A stretch of 64,000 bases of DNA, from contig NZ_JAEMQH010000001.1 in the NCBI RefSeq assembly GCF_016820575.1, positions 868,001 to 932,000 on the forward strand, in the 5' to 3' direction. Numbering within the stretch: position 1 is the first letter of the stretch; every line of letters starts with the position of its first letter. A program made the translations under genes and the position numbers. Positions 15,891-24,200 of this stretch are shown here, one piece after another. The notes beneath the pieces are model-generated. The model had not been told where the DNA came from, searched no databases, and saw nothing but the letters and a program-made list of their open reading frames with translations. The stretch comes from Marinobacter sediminum (GTDB lineage Bacteria; Pseudomonadota; Gammaproteobacteria; Pseudomonadales; Oleiphilaceae).

Positions 15891-16601
15891 TCAGGAGCAT
15901 TTACTGAGCAACAGCCTGAAAGTCTTGTATTCACTCTCCGAGACACTCAGGTTAAAGATTTTTGTAATCCTGAAGAATCTCGCGACATACTGACATTGGT
16001 TTTCGGGAGGTAACCACTCGTCAGGTCCGGAGCCGCCTTTACTCCGATTCAGGCTTGCCTCGACTGGCCAAAGGTTCACTGGATCGTTGGCAAAAATTTC
16101 CCTCTTTTCTTGAGGCCACTCGTCAGCGCCGTGTCTCCATGCCCAGGCGAGAGGTACGACATGGTCAATGTCTATTTCTGATGAATTTTGAATAACGGCG
16201 CCAGTGAATGGACTTATCCACCTGCCAGTAATTACACGACATTTATCAGAGTTTGCGAACCGAACGGGAAGAGAAGAAGCGTTTATTAAAGCCTCAGCTC
16301 GTTGGTTCTGGCAGTCGCCATCTGTGTCTGCCCAGCCATGACCGAACATCGAACGCTGATATTCTTGGAAATTAGTTTGTAGAGCCTTGCCACTTGTTTT
16401 GAGTACCCGGCCTCCCGAGTCCAAGCATTCGGTGATCGAACTGAACGCTTCGAAATTCTTGATTCGATCGAAGTAAGGGCTCTCCTTGGTATGGCAAATG
16501 CCTGATGATGTTAGTTTTATAGAATTGCCATCAGAGGCAAGGGCTTGGGCTGTGATGAAAAGTAAGCTGAAAAAAAATGTTGTCAGCAGAAAGGAGTTCA
16601 T
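15891..16601 (-). CDS. Secreted HNH-type nuclease (DUF1524/GmrSD-like)
   Basis: 236 residues. A signal peptide (LLTTFFFSLLFITAQALAS) precedes an exported nuclease domain with the metal-finger core SSEIDIDHVVPLAWAWRHGA, then FANDPVNLWPVEASLNRSKG: the DHV..LAWAWRHG...N....N.SKG pattern of extracellular HNH nucleases. Cys residues (GICHT, DGDCQN, DKCRV, ENQCQ) could form disulfides. The ATG at 16601 gives the clean signal peptide; a TTG at 16646 would lengthen it. Base composition is more AT-rich than the flanks. It likely degrades extracellular DNA for nutrient use; a toxin role is less likely, as no immunity gene is adjacent. Confidence 0.75.
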   Translation of the reverse strand: MNSFLLTTFFFSLLFITAQALASDGNSIKLTSSGICHTKESPYFDRIKNFEAFSSITECLDSGGRVLKTSGKALQTNFQEYQRSMFGHGWADTDGDCQNQRAEALINASSLPVRFANSDKCRVITGRWISPFTGAVIQNSSEIDIDHVVPLAWAWRHGADEWPQEKREIFANDPVNLWPVEASLNRSKGGSGPDEWLPPENQCQYVARFFRITKIFNLSVSESEYKTFRLLLSKCS

Positions 16602-17535
16602 ACTTTTTTGAATCGACCGTGCTGTTGAGCGTTGATTGATGATCAAGCAAACAGACTATCAAGGGCTTATAGTCATTAGAAACATTGGGACGCACTCTGA
16701 AACAGATTTTGTATAGTCGAGCAGCAGATAGCCTAGTTTTTGATCATACAACCACGGTTTCGCCGGAACGGATAATGTACGCTCGCGTTAGTCAGGAGTT
16801 TTGGGCGATCCTGTTTGCCGACATAGAAAAATGGTAGTGAAACGGCACGCTGGCCCGACCAGCTTAAGTTGACCGTACTCATCCAGAATATGGATTTCCA
16901 TCTGCAAGTTTTGATATCAAGCTTTTAAACAAAAGCGAACATTAACGGCCCCGCATATTTCTGGCGTTTATCCCACCTCTGAAGAGAACAAAATATAATT
17001 CTTTAGGAACCTGGCAAACGGTCGAAAGGGCTGACCGACCTGCCCCCGGCCTTTAATCCAACTGCTTCCCAGTAAGGTCTGTTACTGACCCTGAATTAGG
17101 TCCAGCTTGCTTTCCCGTATAACACTGCAAAACCTGAGAGCTTCGTGTTCTGGTTCCTTGTGCCATGGGCTAGGGTCAGAGCAAGCTGTATTGCCGACAG
17201 TATTCTGGTTTGGGTGCTAAGGATAAACCGCCGGGCAACTGGTCATTGACAAGACACATCGATACGCGGCCTAAGGCCGCCATTGTCGTGGGGGAAATTC
17301 ACCTTAAAAGCGCTCAAATCAGGCTCATGCGGTGTTCTAATTCTTAGCGACAAGAGTCGTACCGGATAAAAGTATCGCCTGGCCTAACAAGGGCGTGCGC
17401 CTCACGAGGCCGTTTAGGCGTTGGTTTTATCTGGTAAGGCATCCGTTGACATATATTACAAATTTTTACCCACGAGACGTGACTGAAAAATGTTAGGTAG
17501 AGTAACATGAGCGAAAATTAATAGAGGTTAACTAT
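16602..17535. other. 0.93-kb stretch without recognisable genes
   Basis: No open frame with protein-like composition is seen on either strand. The stretch is AT-richer than average and holds a palindrome GCGGCC-TAA-GGCCGC near 17266, the large 75-nt hairpin element at 17361, and TGACCCT/AGGGTCA and AGCTTGCT/AGCAAGCT word pairs between about 17086 and 17190. It looks like decayed accessory DNA. Confidence 0.5.
17361..17435 (+). repeat. 75-nt multi-stem imperfect palindrome
   Basis: The outer arms ACCGGATAAAA (17361-17371) and TTTTATCTGGT (17425-17435) pair with one G-T. They are followed by a symmetric 4x4 unpaired box, CGCCT/AGGCG, a one-sided GTTT bulge, GGCCT/AGGCC, and an apical segment with GGC-GTGC-GCC. 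The inner ends (GCCTAACAA...GGCGTTGG) look like integron attC ends, but the arm spacing is not that of a normal attC. It lies 100 nt before the next gene. Confidence 0.55.
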
Positions 17536-18186
17536 ATGAAAAATTTAGGTATTGCCGTTTTTGCTAGCCTTGTCGTCTTTTCACAAGGGGTCTTCGGGCA
17601 TGAGTTTAACTGGACTAACCTAATGTTGGCGTCCGCTAAGTTGCAGCCAGCGTTCGATTATGAAGCAAATGTTGACTCATACATGTATATCTACAGAAAC
17701 GACGTGTGGGACCGTTACAGGAACGATGAGTTCGAATTACAAGATAAGAGAGACGAAACTCAAGAAATAATGAAGTCAAGGATAGACTCATTCGATATTG
17801 GAGAAGCTTTTGTCATTAATACATCTTTCGATTTTGGCGAATATGACTTCAGCAATGGAATTTTTCCTGTGGAGTCAATTGGAGAGAGCGCATATTTTAG
17901 CGAAAGTCGATATAACAGCAAATCTTTTCCCTCGACATATAGAGTGTTCTTCGATAATCCAGAAATGATCGGTGATTTGAAGATGAATAAAGAGCTGGCG
18001 AAGAGCTTCCTGAATTCCCGAAAGAGCAGTTATGGTAGTGTCGATAGATCAATCAACGCGAAAATGGAATTTGTCATCATTGAAACAAAGACAAATCCGA
18101 GAGACCTAGTTGCTCAGCTTACGAAGGTTACTTTTTATAAGGATAGGAATAGAACCGGAGTTTTAGAGACATTTGAAAGCAATTAA
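17536..18186 (+). CDS. Secreted hypothetical protein, AT-rich gene
   Basis: 216 residues, not recognised by name. A signal peptide (LGIAVFASLVVFSQGVFG) precedes a soluble domain with no Cys. Notable segments are FDFGEYDFSNGIFPV, YRVFFDNPEMIGDLKMNKELAKSFL and LTKVTFYKDR. GAGG 8 nt before the ATG supports the start. Codon use is AT-rich compared with neighbours. The order of segments resembles that of the next gene's product, so the two may be distant members of one periplasmic family. Confidence 0.6.
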   Translation: MKNLGIAVFASLVVFSQGVFGHEFNWTNLMLASAKLQPAFDYEANVDSYMYIYRNDVWDRYRNDEFELQDKRDETQEIMKSRIDSFDIGEAFVINTSFDFGEYDFSNGIFPVESIGESAYFSESRYNSKSFPSTYRVFFDNPEMIGDLKMNKELAKSFLNSRKSSYGSVDRSINAKMEFVIIETKTNPRDLVAQLTKVTFYKDRNRTGVLETFESN

Positions 18187-18237
18187 GCTGACAGAACGCC
18201 TGTTTCAGAATCTCTGATGTCTAGACTAGAAAGATTG

Positions 18238-18264
18238 AAGAGTCAGACTGACTGTCTGGCTCTT
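18238..18264 (+). terminator. Hairpin after the secreted protein gene
   Basis: AAGAGTCAGAC pairs with GTCTGGCTCTT (one G-T) around TGACT and is followed by a short T stretch. It lies 50 nt after the stop and is a plausible intrinsic terminator. Confidence 0.5.
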
Positions 18265-18341
18265 TGTCGTATTAAGGGGGGTAGAACCCCATGAAGATAT
18301 ACCAAATGACGCCCTCTAGAACATCTAATAAGGATCGCTGT

Positions 18342-19277
18342 ATGAACCTCGCCTTTTTGAAAACTCTCTCCACCTATTCAGTTTTAAGCCTCCTATGGAG
18401 CGGCTACGCCACCGCAAATCCGATGGAGGACTTCAAGAAGCAGATTAGAGGGGAGATTGAGCAGCAGGTAGAAACCAGCCTGGAAGAGGTTTACCACAAC
18501 CCAATCGAGGACGCAGATCCGGCCTTTAAAAGGAGTCTCGACAAGGAGTTACAGCCGCTTGGTTTGCCAAGCAACATGGGATGGACGCCGCCATCACCAT
18601 ATCTTCGGTACGCCCATGCGGCAGGGGAACTCAAAAATATTGAAACGTTTATAAAAAACCACAACATCGCGTATTTCCGGACCGAAAACGCATTTGACAA
18701 GCAGGACATATTGGCTTCTTTTAAGCCAAACCTCGAAGAATCTAAGGCAGCAATGGTGGACAGCTCAACCATCTTATTTGCCGCACGCATTGATGAACAC
18801 AACACGGATTACAATTTCGAAACCGGTTCTTTCAATGTTCTCGATCAAGAACTTTTCTTCAGTGCTTGCGGGACGTATCGAATCAACGTTGAGGGGAAAT
18901 GTGGAGCTTCCGGTGGTTTTTTCTCAGGGGCGAGTGGAGCTTCAAAGATCAACATGCTGACTATTCGTCTTGATCAGGCAGCAAATGTTCAGGTGCCGAA
19001 AGCGAAGGCGCGGCAGGTTGATGCCGTAATGAGAGACTTCCACAACGTGTCGGTTTTCGTACTCGCAGACATTGACAGTGCAGGCATGAAAAAGACGCTC
19101 ACGACAGATGGAGAGCAAAGCGCTCGGATGTCGGGTAACTACGAGAAAATGGCATCGGCCATGAAACAGATGAACATGCCGGGGATGGTTACGCAGGAAC
19201 CCGTCCTGTCCCTGAATTTAAAGAAGGTCGTTCTAGTGGATTGGAAGAACAAAAATTATTTCGTCGAAAATTTTTAA
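18342..19277 (+). CDS. Secreted hypothetical protein
   Basis: 311 residues, not recognised by name. A signal peptide (LKTLSTYSVLSLLWSGYATA) is followed by an acidic helix (MEDFKKQIRGEIEQQVETSLEEVY) and a domain containing DYNFETGSFNVL, FFSACGTYRI with a Cys pair, a Gly/Ser loop (GGFFSGASGAS), NMLTIRLDQAANVQVPKAKARQ and LNLKKVVLVDW. AAGGA 7 nt before ATG 18342 and the signal peptide favour this start over ATG 18291. Its segment order parallels that of the preceding gene's product. Confidence 0.6.
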   Translation: MNLAFLKTLSTYSVLSLLWSGYATANPMEDFKKQIRGEIEQQVETSLEEVYHNPIEDADPAFKRSLDKELQPLGLPSNMGWTPPSPYLRYAHAAGELKNIETFIKNHNIAYFRTENAFDKQDILASFKPNLEESKAAMVDSSTILFAARIDEHNTDYNFETGSFNVLDQELFFSACGTYRINVEGKCGASGGFFSGASGASKINMLTIRLDQAANVQVPKAKARQVDAVMRDFHNVSVFVLADIDSAGMKKTLTTDGEQSARMSGNYEKMASAMKQMNMPGMVTQEPVLSLNLKKVVLVDWKNKNYFVENF

Positions 19278-19577
19278 TTGACTGACCCTAAACTAGCGGT
19301 GACATATTGCTTCTTGGGCGGACTGACTTAAAGGTCGACATTAATGGTCGACCTCATCTTTACCCTCGACGGGTTCTCCTCCGTTACTGAGGACCATGCT
19401 AAAAAGGTCTAAATTTCGCGGCAGAAATGTATTGTTCTATCCGCCCGAGTGTTCGCTTTGCGACCTTCCCGACCACTTTATGGTGACCATCTACAGTCAA
19501 GATATCGTGGTATAACTAGTTTTTGCAGCAGAGGCTGGTTAGATTCTTGTTGGGTTAGAAGGGGGTATACGGAAGTT
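19278..19577. other. 300-nt gap with a perfect hairpin
   Basis: AGGTCGAC / GTCGACCT with an ATTAATG loop at 19335-19357 (approximate) could end transcription of the upstream gene, although no T run follows. The rest presumably carries the promoter of the DUF4124 gene; no clear boxes are seen. Confidence 0.35.
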
Positions 19578-20024
19578 ATGGTTTTGAAATGGATGTCGTT
19601 GATCTTGCTAGCGCTATTGCCAGTTGTAGCTCACGCAAGTGTGTACATGTGGGTGGATGCCGACGGAAACACTCACTTCGGCGATCAGCCGCCGGCTGAA
19701 GTCGCGCCTAAGAAGGTTAAAGTTGCTCCGCCTCCGGTCAGCAACGACGCCTCGGCTAAAGAGCGTCAGCAACGCATGCAGGATTTCCTGTCAGAACAGC
19801 AAAAGGATCGGGAAGCGCGTCAGGTGGATCAGGCGAAAGCAGCAGAGCAGGCAGCCAAGAAGGCGGATTTATGCACCAGGATGCGGGCTCAGCTAAAGAA
19901 CATGGCGCGGATCTCCACGTTCTATGGTTTAGACGAGAACGGTGACCGGGTTTACGCCACCGAAGAAGAAAACGAACGGCTTCGGAAAGATTTCCGGGAC
20001 AAGGTGAAGCAAGCGTGCGGCTGA
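19578..20024 (+). CDS. DUF4124 domain protein, exported
   Basis: 148 residues. A signal peptide (WMSLILLALLPVVAHA) is followed at once by the DUF4124 signature VYMWVDADGNTHFGDQPP, a short beta domain of unknown role common in gammaproteobacterial envelope proteins. Then comes a long charged helical region (KERQQRMQDFLSEQQKDREA...AEQAAKKADL) and a C-terminal Cys pair. The ATG at 19578 gives the complete signal peptide. It converges on the OmpA gene across a shared terminator. Confidence 0.8.
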   Translation: MVLKWMSLILLALLPVVAHASVYMWVDADGNTHFGDQPPAEVAPKKVKVAPPPVSNDASAKERQQRMQDFLSEQQKDREARQVDQAKAAEQAAKKADLCTRMRAQLKNMARISTFYGLDENGDRVYATEEENERLRKDFRDKVKQACG

Positions 20025-20033
20025 GCCGCTCAT

Positions 20034-20061
20034 AAAAAGGCGCCCATGAGGGCGCCTTTTT
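20034..20061. terminator. Bidirectional terminator between convergent genes
   Basis: A perfect 12-bp stem AAAAAGGCGCCC / GGGCGCCTTTTT with an ATGA loop provides a T run on both strands, serving the DUF4124 gene and the OmpA gene. Confidence 0.9.
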
Positions 20062-20086
20062 CGTTACTGCAGCAGTATTCGGTGAA

Positions 20087-21277
20087 TCACTGCTTAATTT
20101 TGATACGAGCCTCGACGCGGCGATTGGTAGCACGGCCTTCGGCAGTGTCGTTAGAGGCGACGGGCTGTGCTTCGCCATAACCCGTGGCGCTGACGCGTGC
20201 GGGGTTAACTCCGAGGGCATCGGTCAGGCGTGCGGCGACGGCTTCGGCGCGAAGCTGCGACAGCTTTTGGTTGTAGGCTGCGGCACCGGTGCTGTCGGAA
20301 TGGCCGGCAATTTCAACGATGGTTTCAGGGTTGGCTTTCAGGAAGTCCGCAACCCGGCGAATTTCGTCATCGTAGGAGTTACCGATTTCGGCGCTGTTGA
20401 GCGGGAACTGTACTTCGATTTCGAAGGTCTCGATGGTCTTGGTGATGCCTTCACAGCCTTTGGCATCCACCTTGGCGCCAGCAGTGGTGTTCGGGCACTC
20501 GTCGATGCTGTTCACAACGCCGTCGTTGTCGCTGTCGAGTTCACAGCCGCGACCATCCACTTTTGCACCGCGGGGGGTGTTGGGGCAGGCGTCACGGGCG
20601 TCAACAACACCATCCTGATCGCCATCCAGCTGGCAGCCGGTCCGGTCTACTTTGGCACCGGCCGGGGTGCCTGGGCACTGGTCTGAGCTGTCGGCAACGC
20701 CGTCGTTGTCTGCATCAGCGGGAGCCGGTGAGGCGTGCACAAAGGCCAAGCTCAGGCCCAGGGAAATCTGGGCGTCGAAAGTGCTGTCGTCGATGCCGTG
20801 GAATTTCCGCACGTCACCACGCAGAGACAGGGCGTCGGTGATGTTGTAGCGGACACCGGCACCTACGTTGACGCGGCTCTCGTCGTGGTTGCTGCCAGAT
20901 GTTCTTGGCGCGGCTGAGTCGTTGCCGAAATCGGCGTGTCCGGCACCGGCTGACAGGTACGGGTTCCAGGCCTCTTCTGGGCCAGCGAAGTAGTAAGTGC
21001 CGTCCAGTCGGATTTCTTCGAAATCGGACGAGCCGAGCGCGCCCTCGCGGTCTGCATTGGCTCGGGAGAACAGAACTTCCACAGCCCAGTTCGGGGTGAA
21101 GCGGTATTCAGCGCCAACACCAAACGTACCGGTTTCGCTCAGTTCACGCTTGTTATCAAAAAACTGAAAGGCCGCGAATGGGTTGATGTAGGTGGTGGCT
21201 TGGCGATCTTCAGCCATTGCCGGTGATACCAAAGTGGCCGCGACGGCAGCCAAAGCACATGATCGCATGATACTCAT
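20087..21277 (-). CDS. OmpA-family outer-membrane protein with thrombospondin type 3 repeats
   Basis: 396 residues. The signal peptide is SCALAAVAATLVSPAMA. An N-terminal eight-stranded barrel (INPFAAFQFFDNKREL...LGLSLAF) is followed by three Ca-binding repeats of the form D-DNDGV-D--D-CP-TP-GAKVD--GC, then an OmpA C-terminal peptidoglycan-binding domain (VEIAGHSDSTGAAAYNQKL, TGYGEAQP, NRRVE). It anchors the outer membrane to the cell wall. The ATG at 21277 follows GGAGG. The first codons and ribosome site are duplicated 260 bp upstream. Confidence 0.93.
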   Translation of the reverse strand: MSIMRSCALAAVAATLVSPAMAEDRQATTYINPFAAFQFFDNKRELSETGTFGVGAEYRFTPNWAVEVLFSRANADREGALGSSDFEEIRLDGTYYFAGPEEAWNPYLSAGAGHADFGNDSAAPRTSGSNHDESRVNVGAGVRYNITDALSLRGDVRKFHGIDDSTFDAQISLGLSLAFVHASPAPADADNDGVADSSDQCPGTPAGAKVDRTGCQLDGDQDGVVDARDACPNTPRGAKVDGRGCELDSDNDGVVNSIDECPNTTAGAKVDAKGCEGITKTIETFEIEVQFPLNSAEIGNSYDDEIRRVADFLKANPETIVEIAGHSDSTGAAAYNQKLSQLRAEAVAARLTDALGVNPARVSATGYGEAQPVASNDTAEGRATNRRVEARIKIKQ

Positions 21278-21431
21278 GCAGAGCCTCCTATGAGGGTAAG
21301 TATTTAAGAGCCGCAAGTGCGGAAAAGCCGGGTGATCCGGAAAACGGGTCAGTACAGCAGAAAAAGGTAACTGGCACTGAGGGTTATGTCGGTACTAGGA
21401 CGTAACAGGGGGCCAATTGGTTCCAGTTGTT

Positions 21432-21557
21432 TCAGGCCTTTGGCGCAAAGCTAGAAACAATCTGAAAGGGAAACTGAGAAATCAAAGAACGGTCGCGGTG
21501 AGCAACCGCAGCCATGGCACATGATCGCATGATGCTCATGCAGAACCTCCTGTCCGA
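21432..21557 (-). pseudogene. Duplicated 5' fragment of the adjacent ompA gene
   Basis: Minus-strand DNA from about 21557 to 21505 repeats the ribosome site and first codons of the OmpA gene at 21277. AGGAGGTTCTGC-ATG corresponds to AGGAGGCTCTGC-ATG, and the encoded MSIMRSCAMAAVA matches MSIMRSCALAAVA. The similarity then ends, and the frame runs through unrelated codons to a stop at 21432 (35 residues). It looks like the leftover of a tandem ompA copy after deletion; it could also act as a decoy leader. Confidence 0.7.
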
Positions 21558-21694
21558 TTTTGTGAAATGAGTTTGTCGTTGCGAAGCGCGCGCAGTCTGG
21601 CACAAACCTGCCGCAAATTTGAGGGCCTGACTGCCGGATTGAGCTCGTAACTCACTATTTTTACGTAATAAAAAGCAGTATGGATTAAGTCGTT

Positions 21695-23965
21695 TTAGGC
21701 CAGAGGCGTAAAATAGAGATGGGCACTCTTCTTGCTGAAGTTCAGGGTGTCACCATTGTCGAAACGGACTTCGAAAGCGCTTTCGTCTTCGCTGACCACG
21801 CTGCCGGCGCCGAAGATGGCATGGCTCAGGCGTTTTCGATGCCAGAGCACACTGACGGAGTCGGCCTGAGTGATCTCGGTGCCGTTCAGGGACACACCCT
21901 CCCGTTCGGCGTAACGCAGACTCACGGGCGTGATCGGGGCTGCCAGCTCAATGGAGGTGTCCGTTTTGTGGTTGCCTTCATCAAGCAGGCGCCCAAGTTC
22001 GTGGGCCAGATCAAAGCAGAATTCTTCGACAAACCGGCTGGGGCCCTGATCGCCCTCCAGGTGGGGTTGGGCGCTCACCGGTCGGCTAAGCAGGTGTAAC
22101 TGCTGGCGGGAGCGGGTCATGGCGACGTACAGCAGGCGCCGTTCGCTTTCGAGGATCGCCCGGGCGTCGTCTTCGGCCCTGGGGCTGTAGGGCAGGTATT
22201 TTTCTTGCAGGCCGGGGATGATCACCCGTGGCCACTCGAGGCCCTTGGTGCGGTGGATGGTGGAGAGCAGAATACCGCCCTGCTGGTTCTCGCCCGCTTG
22301 CTGTTTCAGTGTTTTCAGGTGATCCAGGGCGCCATTGGCATCCACATCCAGGCTTTTCAAGTACTCGCGGAAACCATGCACGGTGTCGATGCGTTCTTCG
22401 GCGCTCTCGTGAGTCAACGCCAGGCTGCGAATGCCTTCATACAGGTCGGTGTGCTCGGCATACACGCTGATCAGGCCTGCTACCGGGCCTTTGTATTCGC
22501 GTAGCTGGGCCAGCACCTCACCCAGTTTTCGCAGCTTGCGCCCGGCCATGGGTGACAGGGCATCGTAATCCATGGCCAGCAGGCGTTCGTGCCAGTCGTT
22601 GGCGAAGCCGGACAGGAAGCGGGCCAGCTGTTCCAGTTCCGGTTCTTTCAGGCCCACGTGCGGGAATCGAAGTAACTGTCGTGCTACCTCCAGCCGATCG
22701 GTGTCGGGCAGGTTGCTTAGTCGGCCGGTCACCACCATCAGCACGGAGGTGATGGCCTGAACCTCCCGGCTGAACAGGGCGCCCTTGCCGGCATCAATGC
22801 GGTAGGGAATCTGCCGGGCCAGCAGTTTCAGCTCAATCGGCACGCTCTGGCTCCAAACCCGGAACAGAATGGCGGTGTCGCTGAGATTTGCTTCGGGTGA
22901 CTGCTGCAGAATCCGGACCACGGCGTCGCTGTCACTGTCGACCCGGTGCAGCTCCACTTCAGTGGCGGGTGTTGACGGGTGAGAGTGGCACAGCACATCT
23001 TTGCGACCGGTGTTGTGGCAGATCAGATGGTTGGCCAGCAGGGCTACCCGGTGACCGTAACGGAAGGTGTAGCTGAGCGTCTGCTCCAGCGGGCTCTCGA
23101 ATTCGTCACTGAACCGTTTCAGGATGAACTCCGGCTTGGCGCCGCGGAATTCGTAGATGGTCTGGTCCGGATCCCCAACTACGGTGACCCGGGCCCGGTC
23201 ACCGGCCACATAGCGCAGCAGCAGATGCTGGATTTCGTTGGTGTCCTGGTACTCGTCAACCAGGATCAGGTCCATCTTGTTACCCACCAAGCGCTGCAGT
23301 GGCGGATTCTGGTGAATCGCCATCACCGGCTCATAAAGCATGTCGGCGTAGCTGATGCGGCTCTGGCTTTTGCGCCACTGCTCAAAGCTGTGGAACAGGT
23401 CGATCAGGTAGCGGTGCTTGTCGGCGTAACCCAGCTCTTCGAACACAATTTCCGCTGGTGATAGTGTGGTCTTCACCAAATCGATGAAGCCGGTGGCGGT
23501 TTCCACAAAGTCTTTCTTGTTGCGGCGGATCTCGTCGGCCAGGTCCTCGGGAGCCAGGCGCCGGGTCAGTTGCCAGGCCTGAAAGCTGATCTCCTGTTCG
23601 GTCAGGATCTTGTCTGAAAAGCCCGGGAGGTAGCCTTCGCGGACGAACCGTTTGTACAGTCGCAACCCCATGGCGTGATAGGTCCGAATCTCGGGCAGCG
23701 CCAGCCCGCTTTGGTGGCAGATCTCCTGGAGCTTGCGCTCGAAATCCACCCGCGCGCTGCGGTTGAACATCAGCACCAGCATGCGATCCGGATCGTGGCC
23801 TTGTTGCAGCAGGTAGCGAATGCGCCAGGCCAGAGTGGAGGTCTTGCCGCTTCCGGCTACGGCGGTGATAACGGAGTGCTCGTAACCGGCGGTAATGATC
23901 GCCCGTTGCTCGTCGGTGAGAAAATCCGGCAGATCGAGGGCGGCGTGTTGGGGTTTGGTTGGCAT
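21695..23965 (-). CDS. UvrD/Rep-family ATP-dependent DNA helicase
   Basis: 756 residues, superfamily 1A. Motifs in order: ITAVAGSGKTSTLAWRI (I), LILVDEYQDTNEIQ (II), VVGDPDQTIYEFRGA (III), SYTFRYGHRVALLA (IV), STIHRTKGLEWPRVI (V), RRLLYVAMTRSRQQL (VI). The C-terminus ends with FGAGSVVSEDESAFEVRFDNGD, a Tudor-like module also found at the UvrD end. It unwinds DNA 3' to 5'. It is distinct from the true uvrD at 35 kb, with about normal length but a diverged accessory domain. The ATG at 23965 was chosen, as upstream in-frame residues are not helicase-like. Confidence 0.9.
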   Translation of the reverse strand: MPTKPQHAALDLPDFLTDEQRAIITAGYEHSVITAVAGSGKTSTLAWRIRYLLQQGHDPDRMLVLMFNRSARVDFERKLQEICHQSGLALPEIRTYHAMGLRLYKRFVREGYLPGFSDKILTEQEISFQAWQLTRRLAPEDLADEIRRNKKDFVETATGFIDLVKTTLSPAEIVFEELGYADKHRYLIDLFHSFEQWRKSQSRISYADMLYEPVMAIHQNPPLQRLVGNKMDLILVDEYQDTNEIQHLLLRYVAGDRARVTVVGDPDQTIYEFRGAKPEFILKRFSDEFESPLEQTLSYTFRYGHRVALLANHLICHNTGRKDVLCHSHPSTPATEVELHRVDSDSDAVVRILQQSPEANLSDTAILFRVWSQSVPIELKLLARQIPYRIDAGKGALFSREVQAITSVLMVVTGRLSNLPDTDRLEVARQLLRFPHVGLKEPELEQLARFLSGFANDWHERLLAMDYDALSPMAGRKLRKLGEVLAQLREYKGPVAGLISVYAEHTDLYEGIRSLALTHESAEERIDTVHGFREYLKSLDVDANGALDHLKTLKQQAGENQQGGILLSTIHRTKGLEWPRVIIPGLQEKYLPYSPRAEDDARAILESERRLLYVAMTRSRQQLHLLSRPVSAQPHLEGDQGPSRFVEEFCFDLAHELGRLLDEGNHKTDTSIELAAPITPVSLRYAEREGVSLNGTEITQADSVSVLWHRKRLSHAIFGAGSVVSEDESAFEVRFDNGDTLNFSKKSAHLYFTPLA

Positions 23966-24068
23966 AGGGCGTATTGTACTGGCCAACTGGTAGAGCGGGT
24001 ACCCGTCCCGCATAATTGAAAAAACCTATTCAAAGTCATTTAACTACAACTCCGGGACCTGTCGCAGC

Positions 24069-24168
24069 CTTTTGGTTCGGCTTTCCAAAACCCGCTCAAG
24101 CACGTCCATGTGACGCTTGAGCTCCGCCATCCATGGCTCCGCACAGTTTTGGAAAGCCAAACCAAAAG
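24069..24168. repeat. Structured palindromic repeat, copy 1
   Basis: A 100-bp element. Its 23-bp outer arms (24069-24091 and 24146-24168) are complementary but for one position. The inside holds a second palindrome GCTCAAGC...GCTTGAGC (24094-24122) and GAGCtccGCCATCCATGGCtcc. Its central 76 bp match copy 2 at 37251-37326 with one change. It lies between the helicase start and the DUF2237 gene. Confidence 0.85.
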
Positions 24169-24200
24169 TCTGCTCACTTCTGGAGATAGAGGACAAACCC

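Noticed and set aside
17086..17190. Word pairs TGACCCT/AGGGTCA and AGCTTGCT/AGCAAGCT as a hairpin
   Set aside because: The pairs are not nested, so they do not make a simple stem; short complementary words of this length can arise by chance.
17361..17435. Called as a true integron attC site
   Set aside because: The ends resemble attC, but the spacers between the paired boxes are missing on the 3' side, the core GTTRRRY is not met, and no second attC follows the next gene. Kept only as a palindrome.
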